Shown piece after piece: positions 42,325-50,840 of a stretch of DNA of 64,000 nt; position 1 is the first letter of the stretch; each line of letters begins with the position of its first letter. The notes under the pieces were generated by a model that worked only from the letters and a program-made list of their open reading frames with translations, did not search any database and had not been told where the DNA came from. The stretch is taken from the NCBI RefSeq assembly GCF_019805165.1, contig NZ_RWIJ01000002.1, positions 1 to 64,000 of the forward strand. The letters run 5' to 3'. This DNA comes from Azospirillum sp. 412522 (GTDB lineage: Bacteria > Pseudomonadota > Alphaproteobacteria > Azospirillales > Azospirillaceae). The position numbers and the translations under genes are program-made.

Positions 42325-42741
42325 TCAGCGGGCCAGTTCGAACCGGATCGGCTGGGCGCCCTGCCACAGGGTGCGCTTGCCGAGTTCCGCGAGGTTCTCC
42401 AGACCCTCGGTGATGGTGATGAAGTGGTTGCCGGCGAGCTGCCCCATCTTGCTGGAGAACTGGACGCCGCCATAGGCCAGCAGGATCTCCGTCTCGCTGA
42501 TGCCGCCCGGATAGAGGATGAACTGCCCCGGCGCCGGGTGGCTGGTGTGGTTCTCGTAGCCGAGGCCGAAATCGGTGTCGCCCAGCGGGATCCACACGCC
42601 TTCGCCGCTCCAGCGGACATGGACGATCTGGCCTTCGTAGGGCAGCAGGCTGCGGAACTTGGCGCAGGTCTTCGGCGCGGCGGCCGTCTCGAAACGGGCG
42701 CCGAAGGTGAAGGGGCCGGCGGTGATGGTCAGGGCGTCCAT
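42325..42741 (-). CDS. DUF3830 family protein (cyclophilin-like fold)
   Basis: A 138-residue all-beta protein: FRSLLPYEGQIVHVRWSGEGVWIPLG, then NHTSHPAPGQFILYPGGISETEILLAYG. These are the conserved segments of DUF3830, a small cyclophilin-like family. In the cases I know it is encoded with cyclic amidohydrolases and GntR regulators. It is the last gene of the reverse unit (GntR, amidohydrolase, DUF3830), 50 bases after the amidohydrolase. A binding or ring-opening accessory role is only a guess. Confidence 0.8.
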   Translation of the reverse strand: MDALTITAGPFTFGARFETAAAPKTCAKFRSLLPYEGQIVHVRWSGEGVWIPLGDTDFGLGYENHTSHPAPGQFILYPGGISETEILLAYGGVQFSSKMGQLAGNHFITITEGLENLAELGKRTLWQGAQPIRFELAR

Positions 42742-42791
42742 GCGGCGTGATCCTCGCGTTTGGTGGTCGTCAGGTGGAGGCGACTGTCTCT

Positions 42792-44216
42792 TCAGGTGGC
42801 GCCGACCTTCGGCCGCGCCAGGTCCGGCGTGTCGCAGCGCAGGAAGGCGCCGCGGCCGGGCTGCGCCACGCAGGCGCCGCCCTCCACCACCACCTCGCCG
42901 CGCGACAGCACTGTCTCCGGCCAGCCGGTCACCTCCAGCCCCTCGTAGGGGGTGTAGTCGACATTGTGGTGCAGCATGGCGTTGGTGATGGTCACCTTGC
43001 GGTCCGGGTCGTAGATGACGATGTCGGCGTCGGCGCCGATGGCGAGGCTGCCCTTGCGCGGGTGCAGGCCGTACATCTTGGCCGGGTTGGTCGAGGACAG
43101 CTCGACGAAGCGCTGCAGGCTGATGCGGCCCTTCTTCACCCCTTCGGAGAACAGGATCGGCAGCCGCGTCTCGATGCCCGGCACGCCGTTGGGGATCCAG
43201 TTGAAGGGGGTGTTGGCGCCGTGCAGCATCTTGCCCTTGGGGTCCTGGTAGCGGAAGGGCGCGTGGTCGGACGACACGATATGGAAGGTGCCGCCGGCCA
43301 GCGCGTCCCAGACCGCCGCCTGGTTGGCCTTGCCGCGCGGCGGCGGCGAGCAGATGCACTTGGCCCCCTCCATGCCGTGGCCGTGCAGGTCGTGCTCGGT
43401 CAGCACCATGTATTGCGGGCAGGTCTCGGCGTAGATGCGCATGCCGCGGCCCTGCGCCCAATGGATCTGCTCGATGGCCTCGCGGCCCGAGACATGGACG
43501 ATCAGGATCGGCACGTCGGCCAGCTCGGCCATGGCGATGGCGCGGTGGGTCGCCTCGCGCTCCACCAGCATCGGCCGGGAATCGGCATGGTAGCGCGGCG
43601 CGGTATGGCCGGCGGCGAGCAGCTTGTCGGTCAGCCAGCCGATGAAGTCGGCATTCTCGGCATGGATCATCGCCATGGCGCCGTCGCGCCGGGCGACGCT
43701 GAGCAACTCCAGCACCTGCCGGTCGTTCAGCTTCATGTCGTCGTAGGTCATGTAGATCTTGAACGACGTGTAGCCGTCCCGGATCAGCGCCGGCAGGTCC
43801 TGGCCGAGCAGCTGCTCGGTCGGGTCGCTGACGATGAGGTGGAAGGCGTAGTCGATCACCGCCTTGCCGTCGGCCCGGCGGTGGTAGTCGGTCACGGCGT
43901 CGCGCAGCGACTGTCCCTTGAACTGGCAGGCGAAGGGGATGACCGTCGTGGTGCCGCCGCAGGCCGCCGAGCGGGTGCCGGTCTCGAAATCGTCGGCCGA
44001 CTGCGAGCCGTCGCTGGTCGGCTGGTCGAGGTGGCAATGGCCGTCGACGCCGCCGGGCAGTACCAGCTTGCCGGTCGCGTCGATCTCGCGCGCGCCCGGC
44101 CCCAGCCCGGCGCCGATGGCGGCGATGCGGCCGCCGATCACGCCGAGGTCGGCGGCGAACACGTCGGAGGCGGTGGCCAGCGTGCCGTTGCGGATTACGG
44201 TATCGAACTGCGGCAT
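42792..44216 (-). CDS. D-hydantoinase/dihydropyrimidinase-type cyclic amidohydrolase
   Basis: A 474-residue zinc amidohydrolase. Seen: HCHLDQP (HxH metal ligands, about 59-65), the Lys expected to be carboxylated in SFKIYMTYDD (about 152), MIHAEN (His about 185), LIVHVSG (His about 241) and SSDHAPF (Asp about 316). It should hydrolyse a cyclic amide or ureide such as a hydantoin, dihydropyrimidine or related ring. ATG at 44216 has GGGAGAG upstream. Cytoplasmic. Together with the nearby ABC importer, DHDPS-like enzyme and flavoenzyme it points to degradation of an N-containing ring compound. Confidence 0.92.
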   Translation of the reverse strand: MPQFDTVIRNGTLATASDVFAADLGVIGGRIAAIGAGLGPGAREIDATGKLVLPGGVDGHCHLDQPTSDGSQSADDFETGTRSAACGGTTTVIPFACQFKGQSLRDAVTDYHRRADGKAVIDYAFHLIVSDPTEQLLGQDLPALIRDGYTSFKIYMTYDDMKLNDRQVLELLSVARRDGAMAMIHAENADFIGWLTDKLLAAGHTAPRYHADSRPMLVEREATHRAIAMAELADVPILIVHVSGREAIEQIHWAQGRGMRIYAETCPQYMVLTEHDLHGHGMEGAKCICSPPPRGKANQAAVWDALAGGTFHIVSSDHAPFRYQDPKGKMLHGANTPFNWIPNGVPGIETRLPILFSEGVKKGRISLQRFVELSSTNPAKMYGLHPRKGSLAIGADADIVIYDPDRKVTITNAMLHHNVDYTPYEGLEVTGWPETVLSRGEVVVEGGACVAQPGRGAFLRCDTPDLARPKVGAT

Positions 44217-44277
44217 GGAACTCTCCCTGGGTCCCGAAGGACGGGTCTTGCGGTTGCCGGGAACACGGAAACTGACG

Positions 44278-44982
44278 TTACAGGAAATAGCCGGCCGGAT
44301 TGGCCTCGGCTGCGATGGCGCGGCGGGCATCGTCCTGCAAATTGCGCAGATGCGCCAGCATGGCGGCCTTGGCGGCGGCGGCGTCGCGCCGCTCGACCGC
44401 GTCCAGCACCGCCCGGTGCTCGGCGTCGATCTCGCTCTTGCGGTGGAAGGCGCTGGAGATGCGGAACAGGCGGGCGACCACCCGCATGCGCGTGATGGTC
44501 TCGGCCAGAGTCGCGTTGCCGCTGACGCGGGCGAAGAAGCTGTGGAAATGGTTGTCGTAGAGCCAGTGCTGCATGTCGTCCTCGCCGCCCTCCAGCGCGT
44601 CCAGCCCGCGCCGCAGTTCGGCAAGGTCGGCGTCGCCGACCAGCGGCACCGCGGTCTCGATGGCGTGGCATTCCAGCAGCTCGCGCATCTGCATGCATTC
44701 GAAGAATTCGCGGGCGGAGACGACGCGGACGCGGTAGCTGCGCTCGCTGGTACGCTCCAGCAGCCCTTCGCCGACCAGCCGGACCAGCGCCTCGCGCATC
44801 GGCGTGCGCGACACGTTCAGCCGCTCGGCCAGCCGCCCCTCCGGCACCTCGGCGCCTCCGGGGATCTGGCGGCTGAGGATCAGCTCGCGCAGATGCCCGA
44901 AGGCGCGGTCGCCGAGGTTGGCGGTCCGGGAGGAGGGCGGGATGTCGGGGGGAAGGCCGGATGATCGCATTTGAAACCCCAC
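44278..44982 (-). CDS. GntR family regulator, FCD type
   Basis: A 234-residue regulator: winged helix about 25-90 (RLAERLNVSRTPMREALVRLVGEGLLE) and an all-helical FCD effector domain (from about 95, ECMQMRELLECHAIETAV) with the metal-binding Asp/His set implied by DNHFHSFFARVSGN and EHRAVLDAV. Leads the reverse unit with the amidohydrolase and DUF3830 genes. It is paralogous to the GntR gene at 51689; either could bind the dyad at 47747. Confidence 0.9.
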   Translation of the reverse strand: MGFQMRSSGLPPDIPPSSRTANLGDRAFGHLRELILSRQIPGGAEVPEGRLAERLNVSRTPMREALVRLVGEGLLERTSERSYRVRVVSAREFFECMQMRELLECHAIETAVPLVGDADLAELRRGLDALEGGEDDMQHWLYDNHFHSFFARVSGNATLAETITRMRVVARLFRISSAFHRKSEIDAEHRAVLDAVERRDAAAAKAAMLAHLRNLQDDARRAIAAEANPAGYFL

Positions 44983-45001
44983 AATCCTATGAAAGGACCT
45001 T

Positions 45002-45086
45002 CGTCATTCCCGCGAAGGCGGGGATCCAGGAAACTTCTGTGGAAGGTTGCTGAGACGGCTGGATTCCCGCCTTCGCGGGAATGACG
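45002..45086. repeat. dispersed inverted-repeat element, copy 3
   Basis: CGTCATTCCCGCGAAGGCGG...ATCCAGG (45002-45030) and CTGGATTCCCGCC...GCGGGAATGACG (45059-45086), inverted. It lies between the GntR gene and the ABC permease gene, where it could end the upstream transcript. Same family as copies at 2652, 2819 and 55152. Confidence 0.85.
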
Positions 45087-45164
45087 AGGTTCTTTGGCAC
45101 AGGATCGAATTTACCAATTGCGATAGCTTTGCAAGGGAGGAGAGGGCTCACCGACAGTCGCCCC

Positions 45165-45860
45165 TCACTGGCCGTCGACGATCGCGATGTTGCGGTAGGC
45201 GCGGCCGAAATGGCGCTCGATGCGGCGCTGGACGATGTCCCACAGCGAGGTCATCAGCAGATAGTAAAGCGCGGCCACCGTGAATAGCTCCAGCACCATG
45301 AAGCGCTCCTGGATGAGCAGCTGGGTGCTGCGCAGCAGTTCCTCCATCGAGATGACGGAGGTCACCGAGGTCGTCTTCAGCAGCCCGTTCACGCTGTTGC
45401 CCAGCGCCGGAATGATGATGCGGACGGCCTGCGGCAGCACGATGTAGGCCATCACCTGGGCCGAGTTCAGGCCTAGCGCCCGGCCGGCGTTGCTCTGCCC
45501 GGCGGCGACGCCGAGGATGCCGCCGCGGATGATCTCGGCCAGATAGGCGGCCTCGTTGAGGATCAGGCCGATCAGAGCGGATTCCGTGACCGACAGCTTG
45601 ATGCCGATCTGCGGCAGGCCGGTGTAGATGATGATGAGCTGGACCAGCAGCGGCGTGCCGCGGAACACCCAGATGTAGGCCTGCGCCAACCGCGCGATCC
45701 AGCGGTAGGGCGACAGCCGCAGCAGCGCCAGCAGGCAGCCGACCACGAGGCCGCCGGCGATGCCCGCCAGCGTCAGCCACAGGGTGGTGATCGCTCCGCT
45801 GAACAGGTACCCGTTGAACAGGTACTCGAAGAAGCCGTCCCAGTTCCAGCCGCTGGTCAT
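45165..45860 (-). CDS. polar amino acid-type ABC transporter permease
   Basis: A 231-residue inner-membrane protein with five helices. It contains the EAA loop (EAAYLAEIIRGGILGVAAGQ, about 97-116, followed by ALGL) that docks to the ATPase, and the opening ITTLWLTLAGIAGGLVVGCLLAL of the HisM/GlnP family. Only one permease gene is present, so it probably acts as a homodimer. Receptor gene is 80 bases upstream on the same strand; the ATPase gene is at 50841 on the other strand. Confidence 0.92.
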   Translation of the reverse strand: MTSGWNWDGFFEYLFNGYLFSGAITTLWLTLAGIAGGLVVGCLLALLRLSPYRWIARLAQAYIWVFRGTPLLVQLIIIYTGLPQIGIKLSVTESALIGLILNEAAYLAEIIRGGILGVAAGQSNAGRALGLNSAQVMAYIVLPQAVRIIIPALGNSVNGLLKTTSVTSVISMEELLRSTQLLIQERFMVLELFTVAALYYLLMTSLWDIVQRRIERHFGRAYRNIAIVDGQ

Positions 45861-45940
45861 TCCGTCACCCTTTCACTCTTGTCCGATGCGCGGGCGGCGG
45901 CGTGGGCAGGACCCTTCCGCCGCCGCCCGCGTTACGCGTC

Positions 45941-46768
45941 TCACATGCCGGGGCCGTTGACCTTGAAGGCGCCGTCGTTGGGCAGCAGGCCGTACTCGTC
46001 CATCAGCTTCTTGTAGGAGCCGTCCTTCTGCATGTCGTTGAGGACGCCGACCACGGCCTCGCTCAGCGCCTTGCTCTTCATCGCCAGGGCGACCGGGGTC
46101 GGGAACAGGCCGTGCAGGGCGCGCTCGAAATCGCCGCGCTTGGCGTATTCGGCCGCCGTCGGGTCGATGGCCACCGACGCCTCGGTCTGGCCGGCGCGCA
46201 GCGCCTGATAGGCCGTGGCGAAATTGTCGAAGGTCTTGATCTCGATGGGCTTCAGCCCCTTGGCGACCACCATCTTGTCCAGTTCGCGCAGCTTGCGCTC
46301 CTCGAAGCCGCCCAGCTCGACGCCGACCGGACGGCCCGACAGGTCCTCCGGCTTGGAGATCTTCAGCGGGTTGCCCTTGCTCACCGAGATGCTGATCGCC
46401 TGCGATTCATAGTTGATCATCGGCATCATCTTGGCCCGCTCCTCGGTCCAGAAGATGCCGGTGTTGATCAGGTCCCAGCGGCCGGCCTGGAGGCCGGGGA
46501 TCATCGCCGAGAACTCGATGCGGACATATTCCGGCGTCAGGCACAGGCGCTTGGCGATCTCGTTGCCCAGCGTGATGCGCATGCCCTTCAACTGGCCGTT
46601 GCTGTCGACGAACTGCATCGGCGGCAGGGTCGGGTTGGTCGACATCACCAGCGTGCCGGGCTTGACCAGCTCGGAATCGGCGACCGCCGGCTTGCAGGCG
46701 GTTTGGGCTGCTGCCGGGAGGGCGAGCAGGGTCAGGCCGGCGGCGATCAGCAGCGTGCGAATGGTCAT
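45941..46768 (-). CDS. ABC transporter solute-binding protein, family 3
   Basis: A 275-residue periplasmic receptor. Signal peptide TLLIAAGLTLLALPAAAQ (cleavage about residue 21), then LVMSTNPTLPPMQFVDSNGQLKGM, the family-3 opening, and the RWDLINTGIFWTEERAKMM hinge segment. Family members bind amino acids or small zwitterions; the ligand here is probably the compound degraded by the island. It lies 34 bases after the DHDPS-like gene, so DHDPS-like gene, receptor and permease form one reverse unit. Confidence 0.92.
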   Translation of the reverse strand: MTIRTLLIAAGLTLLALPAAAQTACKPAVADSELVKPGTLVMSTNPTLPPMQFVDSNGQLKGMRITLGNEIAKRLCLTPEYVRIEFSAMIPGLQAGRWDLINTGIFWTEERAKMMPMINYESQAISISVSKGNPLKISKPEDLSGRPVGVELGGFEERKLRELDKMVVAKGLKPIEIKTFDNFATAYQALRAGQTEASVAIDPTAAEYAKRGDFERALHGLFPTPVALAMKSKALSEAVVGVLNDMQKDGSYKKLMDEYGLLPNDGAFKVNGPGM

Positions 46769-46802
46769 CGTGGTCCCCTTTTCTCGTGTTCGGGCGGAGT
46801 GA

Positions 46803-47696
46803 TCAGGCGAGGGAATCGATCAGGCCGTAGGCCGCCAGATCGGCGCGCAGGGCCAGGGCGTCGGCCTCCGGCAGCGGCAGGCGCGGCGCGCGGGGGTCGC
46901 CGACCGGCAGTCCCATCATGCCCAACCCGGTCTTCGACGCGGCGACGTAGCGATGGCCGCCGACCCAGCGGACGATGGGCAGCATCTTCTTGTAGAGCGC
47001 CAGCGCCTGTTCCTTGTCGCCATGGTCGGCCACCAGCTCGAACAGGCGGGCGGAATCGCGCGGGATCAGGTTGGAGCAGACGGCGACCCAGCCCTGGGCG
47101 CCGAGCCAGAAGGATTCGTAGCCGAGGATGCCGGCGAACACCGTCATGCGGTCGCCGCACAGCTCGATGATGTCGCGGACCCGCGTCACCTCCAGCGTCG
47201 ATTCCTTGATGTAGAGGACGTTGTCGATCTCGCTGAGCCGCGCGACGATGGGCGGGGTGAGATCGACGTTGGCGGTCGCCGGGTTGTTGTAGATCATCAC
47301 CGGCAGCGAGATCGCCTCGCCAATGCGGCGGTAATGCTCGAACAGCTCGTCGGGCGTGGGAGAGCTGTAATAGGGCGGGATCACCATCACCCCGTCGGCG
47401 CCCATGCTTTCCGCTTCCTTGGCCAGCGCGACGGCGTCGCGGGTCCATTCGGCGCCGGTGCCGATCAGCACGGGCACGCGGCCCGCCGCCTCGGTCACGC
47501 AGATCTCGATGACCTGCGCCCGTTCCTCCGGGGTCATCGACAGGAACTCGCCGGTGCTGCCGAGCGGGATCAGCCCGTGGATGCCCTGCTCGATCTGCCA
47601 GTTCACCAGCTTCTTCAAGGCCGGAACGTCCACCGCGCCGCCGTCGGCGGTGAAGGGGGTGATGAGGACCGTGTAGGTGCCGCGCAATGCCGTCAT
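46803..47696 (-). CDS. dihydrodipicolinate synthase family aldolase/deaminase
   Basis: A 297-residue TIM-barrel class I lyase. Schiff-base Lys in LYIKESTLE (about 163), catalytic Tyr in MIYNNPA (about 135), and the carboxylate-binding PLGSTGEF (about 46-53). Start at 47696 has GGGGGAA upstream. Members include DapA, N-acetylneuraminate lyase, KDG aldolases and 1-pyrroline-4-hydroxy-2-carboxylate deaminase. Beside an HcnABC-like flavoenzyme the last is worth testing, since hydroxyproline pathways pair these two. Divergent from the flavoenzyme gene across the operator at 47747. Confidence 0.9.
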   Translation of the reverse strand: MTALRGTYTVLITPFTADGGAVDVPALKKLVNWQIEQGIHGLIPLGSTGEFLSMTPEERAQVIEICVTEAAGRVPVLIGTGAEWTRDAVALAKEAESMGADGVMVIPPYYSSPTPDELFEHYRRIGEAISLPVMIYNNPATANVDLTPPIVARLSEIDNVLYIKESTLEVTRVRDIIELCGDRMTVFAGILGYESFWLGAQGWVAVCSNLIPRDSARLFELVADHGDKEQALALYKKMLPIVRWVGGHRYVAASKTGLGMMGLPVGDPRAPRLPLPEADALALRADLAAYGLIDSLA

Positions 47697-47723
47697 GGGT
47701 TCCCCCAAGCTCCTGCCTAATTT

Positions 47724-47763
47724 TTGACCTTGCCTAAATACTACTCGTATACTATCTGTATAC
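47724..47763 (+). promoter_or_regulatory. promoter overlapped by a GntR-type operator
   Basis: TTGACC (47724-47729), 18 bases, then TATACT (47748-47753) makes a good sigma70 promoter for the flavoenzyme gene. GTATAC (47747-47752) and GTATAC (47758-47763), five bases apart, form a symmetric site covering the -10 box and the probable start. FCD-type GntR proteins bind such short dyads, so repression by one of the two local GntR proteins is likely. The dyad also lies upstream of the divergent DHDPS-like gene. Confidence 0.6.
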
Positions 47764-47835
47764 AGGAATCCAGCGCATTTTGACGCACCCTCGAAAAGCC
47801 GCTTCCCGCCGCAATCCGGACACAGCCGACCGCCC

Positions 47836-50793
47836 ATGCGCCTCGAACATCCAAGCGTCCGCCGCAACGGCGCCCTCATCGAGATCACCTATGACGGCGA
47901 GCGGATTTCCGCGCTGGCCGGGGAGACGGTGGCGGCGGCTCTGGCGGCGCATGGCGTCGCCGCCTACCGCCACAGCCGCGACGGCGGGCGGCGCGGCCTC
48001 TATTGCGGCATGGGCGCCTGCTTCGAATGTCTGGTGACGGTGGACGGCAAGGCCAGCCAGCGCGCCTGCCTGACCAAGGTGGCCGACGGCCAGACCATCC
48101 GCTCGCAGCCGCCGGCCGGCACGCCGGAGGATCCGCTGGCCCCGCTGGTACCGTCGCCGGTGGGCGACGCGCCGGAGGAGCGGGCGGTCGATCTGCTGGT
48201 GATCGGCGCCGGTCCGGCCGGTCTGGCGGCGGCGGAAGCGGCGGCGCGGCGCGGTGCGGCGGTGGTGGTGCTGGACGAGCGACCGCAGAGCGGCGGCCAG
48301 TATTTCAAGCCGCTCGCCCCCTCGCACCGCGCCGACCGGCCGACCGACCGCCAGTTCCGCGCCGGCCTCGCCCTGCTCGACGCTGCGAAGGCGGCCGGCG
48401 CCGCCATCGTCCAGGAGGCGACGGTGTGGGGCGCCCATGCGCCCGACGAGGTCGTCGCCGTCGTCGCCGGGCGCGAGACCGTCTACCGCCCGCGCCGGCT
48501 GGTGATCGCCGGCGGCGCCTATGAGCGGCCGGCGCCCTTCGAGGGCTGGACGCTGCCCGGCGTGATGACGACCGGGGCCGGCCAGACCCTGGCGCGCGCC
48601 TACCGCGTGGCGCCCGGCCGCCGGGTGGTGGTTGCCGGCAACGGTCCGCTCAACCTGCAACTGGCCTGCGAGTTGGTGGAGGGCGGCGTTGAGGTGGCCG
48701 CCGTGCTGGAAAGCGCGCCGCGTCCGTCGCCCGCCCAGTGGCGCGAGATGCTGACCGCCCTGCGTGCCGCCCCCGGCCTGATCGGTGACGGCGCCCGCTA
48801 TCTGCTGAGGCTGCGGCGCGCCGGGGTGCCGGTGCTGTGGTCGCATGGGGTGGTCGCGGCGGAAGGGGAGGGCCGGCTGGAGCGGGTGCGTTACGCCCCG
48901 CTCTGCGCCGACGGCGCTCCCCGGTCGGCCGAGGTCGTCACCGTCCCCGCCGACGCGCTGTGCCTCGGCTACGGCTTCATCCCCTCGACCGAGATCGCGC
49001 GTGCGCTCGGCTGCGCCCACCGGCTGGTCGAGGACCGCCATCTCGGCTATCTCGCCACCGAGATCGCGGTGGACGGCGCCACCAGCGTGCCGGGGGTCTT
49101 TGCCGTCGGCGACGGTGTCGATCTCGGCGGATCGAAGGTGGCGCAGGCGCGCGGACGCCTCGCCGGCATCGCCGCCGCCACCCAGCTCGGCCTGATCGAC
49201 AGCGACCCGGAGGAGAGCCGGCGGGCGCTGGCCGACCTGCGGCGGGCCGAGGGGTTCCAGGCGGCGCTGTGGTCGATCTACCAAGCGCCGCCGCTGCGGC
49301 TCGACACCGTGCCCGACGAGGCGATGCTGTGCCGCTGCGAGGAGGTCACTTTCGGCCGCGTCCGGGCGGAGATCGCCGCCGGCCATGACAGCCTCGCGGC
49401 GCTGAAGCGCAACACCCGGCTCGGCATGGGGCGCTGCCAGGGCCGCTATTGCGCGGCGACCGCCGCCCTGCTGCTGGAGCAGACGACCGGCAGGAAGCGG
49501 GCGCCCGACCAGTATCTGGCGCCACGCCTGCCGGCCAAGCCGACGCCGGCCGGCGCCTTCGCCTTCGAGAAGCCGGAATGGGGCGGCCACCAGCGCGCCA
49601 TCACCCCCAACCTCGCCCGCCCGCTGGAGGACGGCCCGCTGCCCGACCAGGAGGCCGAGATCCTGATCGTCGGCGGCGGCGTGGTGGGATCCTGCCTCGC
49701 CTATTACCTGACCCAGGCCGGCCGCGACGTGCTGGTGGTCGAGCGCGGCGACACCAACCTCCAGGCGTCGGGCGCCAATGCCGGCAGCCTGCATGTCCAG
49801 TTGCTGTCCTTCGACTTCGGCGCCAAGGCCGAGGCGGGCGGCGGACCGGCGGCGGCGACGCTGACGCTCGGCCCGCGCTCCATCGCGCTGTGGCGGGAGC
49901 TGGAAAAGGCTTGCGATGCGGATTTCGAGCTGGCTGTCACCGGCGGCCTGATGGTGGCGGACAGCCCGGCCGGCATGGAGTTCCTGCGCGCCAAGGCGGC
50001 GCTGGAGCGGCGCTACGGCGTCGAGAACGCCATCATCGACGCGGCCGAGCTGCGCCGGCTGGCTCCCGCCCTGTCGGACGGGCTGATCGGCGCCGAATAC
50101 GCCCCGCAGGAGGGCAAGATCAACCCGCTACGCGCGACCTACGCCGTGCTGGAGCAGGCCCGCCGCCAAGGCGCCCGCTTCCTGCGCGGGGTCAACGTCA
50201 TCGGCATCGCCGCGGTTCCCGCCGTGGAGGGCGGCGGCTGGCGGGTCGAGACCTCGCGCTGCCGCATCCGCGCCAGGCAGATCATCAACGCCAGCGGCCC
50301 GTGGGCGCGCGAGACCGGGCGGCTGGTCGGCATCGACGTACCGGTGCACAGCGCGCCTTTGCAGATGATCGTCACCGAGCCGGCGCCCAAGCTGGTCAGC
50401 CAGCTCGTCGCCCATGCCGACCGCCATCTCAGCCTGAAGCAGGCGGTCACCGGCGGGCTGATCATCGGCGGCGCCTGGACCGCCGTCTTCGACCCGGCGC
50501 GGCGCTTCAACACGGTGTCGCGCTCCAGCATCGAGGGCAATCTGTGGGTCGCGCGCCATGTGCTGCCGCAGATCGCCGGACTGCATGTGGTCCGCGCCTG
50601 GGCGGCGATGAACATCAACATCGACGGCGCGCCGATCCTCGGCCCGGTGCCGGGGTTGCCGGGCTTCTTCAACACGGTGACGTCCAACGGCTTCACCCTG
50701 GCGCCGGTCGTCGCCCGCATGACCGCCGACCTGCTGCTCGACGGCCGCACCGACATCGACCCGACGCCCTTCCTGATCGATCGGTTCGGCTGA
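47836..50793 (+). CDS. three-part flavoenzyme: [2Fe-2S] + FAD/NAD-type + DAO-type domains (HcnA-HcnB-HcnC-like fusion)
   Basis: A 985-residue chain. Residues 1-95: ferredoxin-like domain with CGMGACFEC and a later Cys (RACLTK). About 117-480: two-dinucleotide flavoprotein (LLVIGAGPAGLAAAEAA, GYGFIPSTEIARALG, FAVGDG). About 495-550: BFD-type cluster site CRCEEVTFG...GRCQGRYC. About 605-975: DAO-type flavoprotein (ILIVGGGVVGSCLAYYL, INASGPWAR, GFTLAPVVARM). In hydrogen cyanide synthases and in proline/hydroxyproline/opine dehydrogenases these are separate alpha, beta and gamma subunits. It should oxidise an amine, imino acid or amino acid. Followed by the ABC ATPase gene after 47 bases. Confidence 0.88.
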   Translation: MRLEHPSVRRNGALIEITYDGERISALAGETVAAALAAHGVAAYRHSRDGGRRGLYCGMGACFECLVTVDGKASQRACLTKVADGQTIRSQPPAGTPEDPLAPLVPSPVGDAPEERAVDLLVIGAGPAGLAAAEAAARRGAAVVVLDERPQSGGQYFKPLAPSHRADRPTDRQFRAGLALLDAAKAAGAAIVQEATVWGAHAPDEVVAVVAGRETVYRPRRLVIAGGAYERPAPFEGWTLPGVMTTGAGQTLARAYRVAPGRRVVVAGNGPLNLQLACELVEGGVEVAAVLESAPRPSPAQWREMLTALRAAPGLIGDGARYLLRLRRAGVPVLWSHGVVAAEGEGRLERVRYAPLCADGAPRSAEVVTVPADALCLGYGFIPSTEIARALGCAHRLVEDRHLGYLATEIAVDGATSVPGVFAVGDGVDLGGSKVAQARGRLAGIAAATQLGLIDSDPEESRRALADLRRAEGFQAALWSIYQAPPLRLDTVPDEAMLCRCEEVTFGRVRAEIAAGHDSLAALKRNTRLGMGRCQGRYCAATAALLLEQTTGRKRAPDQYLAPRLPAKPTPAGAFAFEKPEWGGHQRAITPNLARPLEDGPLPDQEAEILIVGGGVVGSCLAYYLTQAGRDVLVVERGDTNLQASGANAGSLHVQLLSFDFGAKAEAGGGPAAATLTLGPRSIALWRELEKACDADFELAVTGGLMVADSPAGMEFLRAKAALERRYGVENAIIDAAELRRLAPALSDGLIGAEYAPQEGKINPLRATYAVLEQARRQGARFLRGVNVIGIAAVPAVEGGGWRVETSRCRIRARQIINASGPWARETGRLVGIDVPVHSAPLQMIVTEPAPKLVSQLVAHADRHLSLKQAVTGGLIIGGAWTAVFDPARRFNTVSRSSIEGNLWVARHVLPQIAGLHVVRAWAAMNINIDGAPILGPVPGLPGFFNTVTSNGFTLAPVVARMTADLLLDGRTDIDPTPFLIDRFG

Positions 50794-50840
50794 GCCGTCC
50801 CTTCATCTGCCCAACGCCCTCATCCGCAAGAGACTGCCCC

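Noticed and set aside
47836-50793. Hydrogen cyanide synthase
   Set aside because: Domain types match HcnA, HcnB and HcnC, but the same architecture serves proline, hydroxyproline and opine dehydrogenases, and the neighbours are catabolic; no support for cyanide formation.
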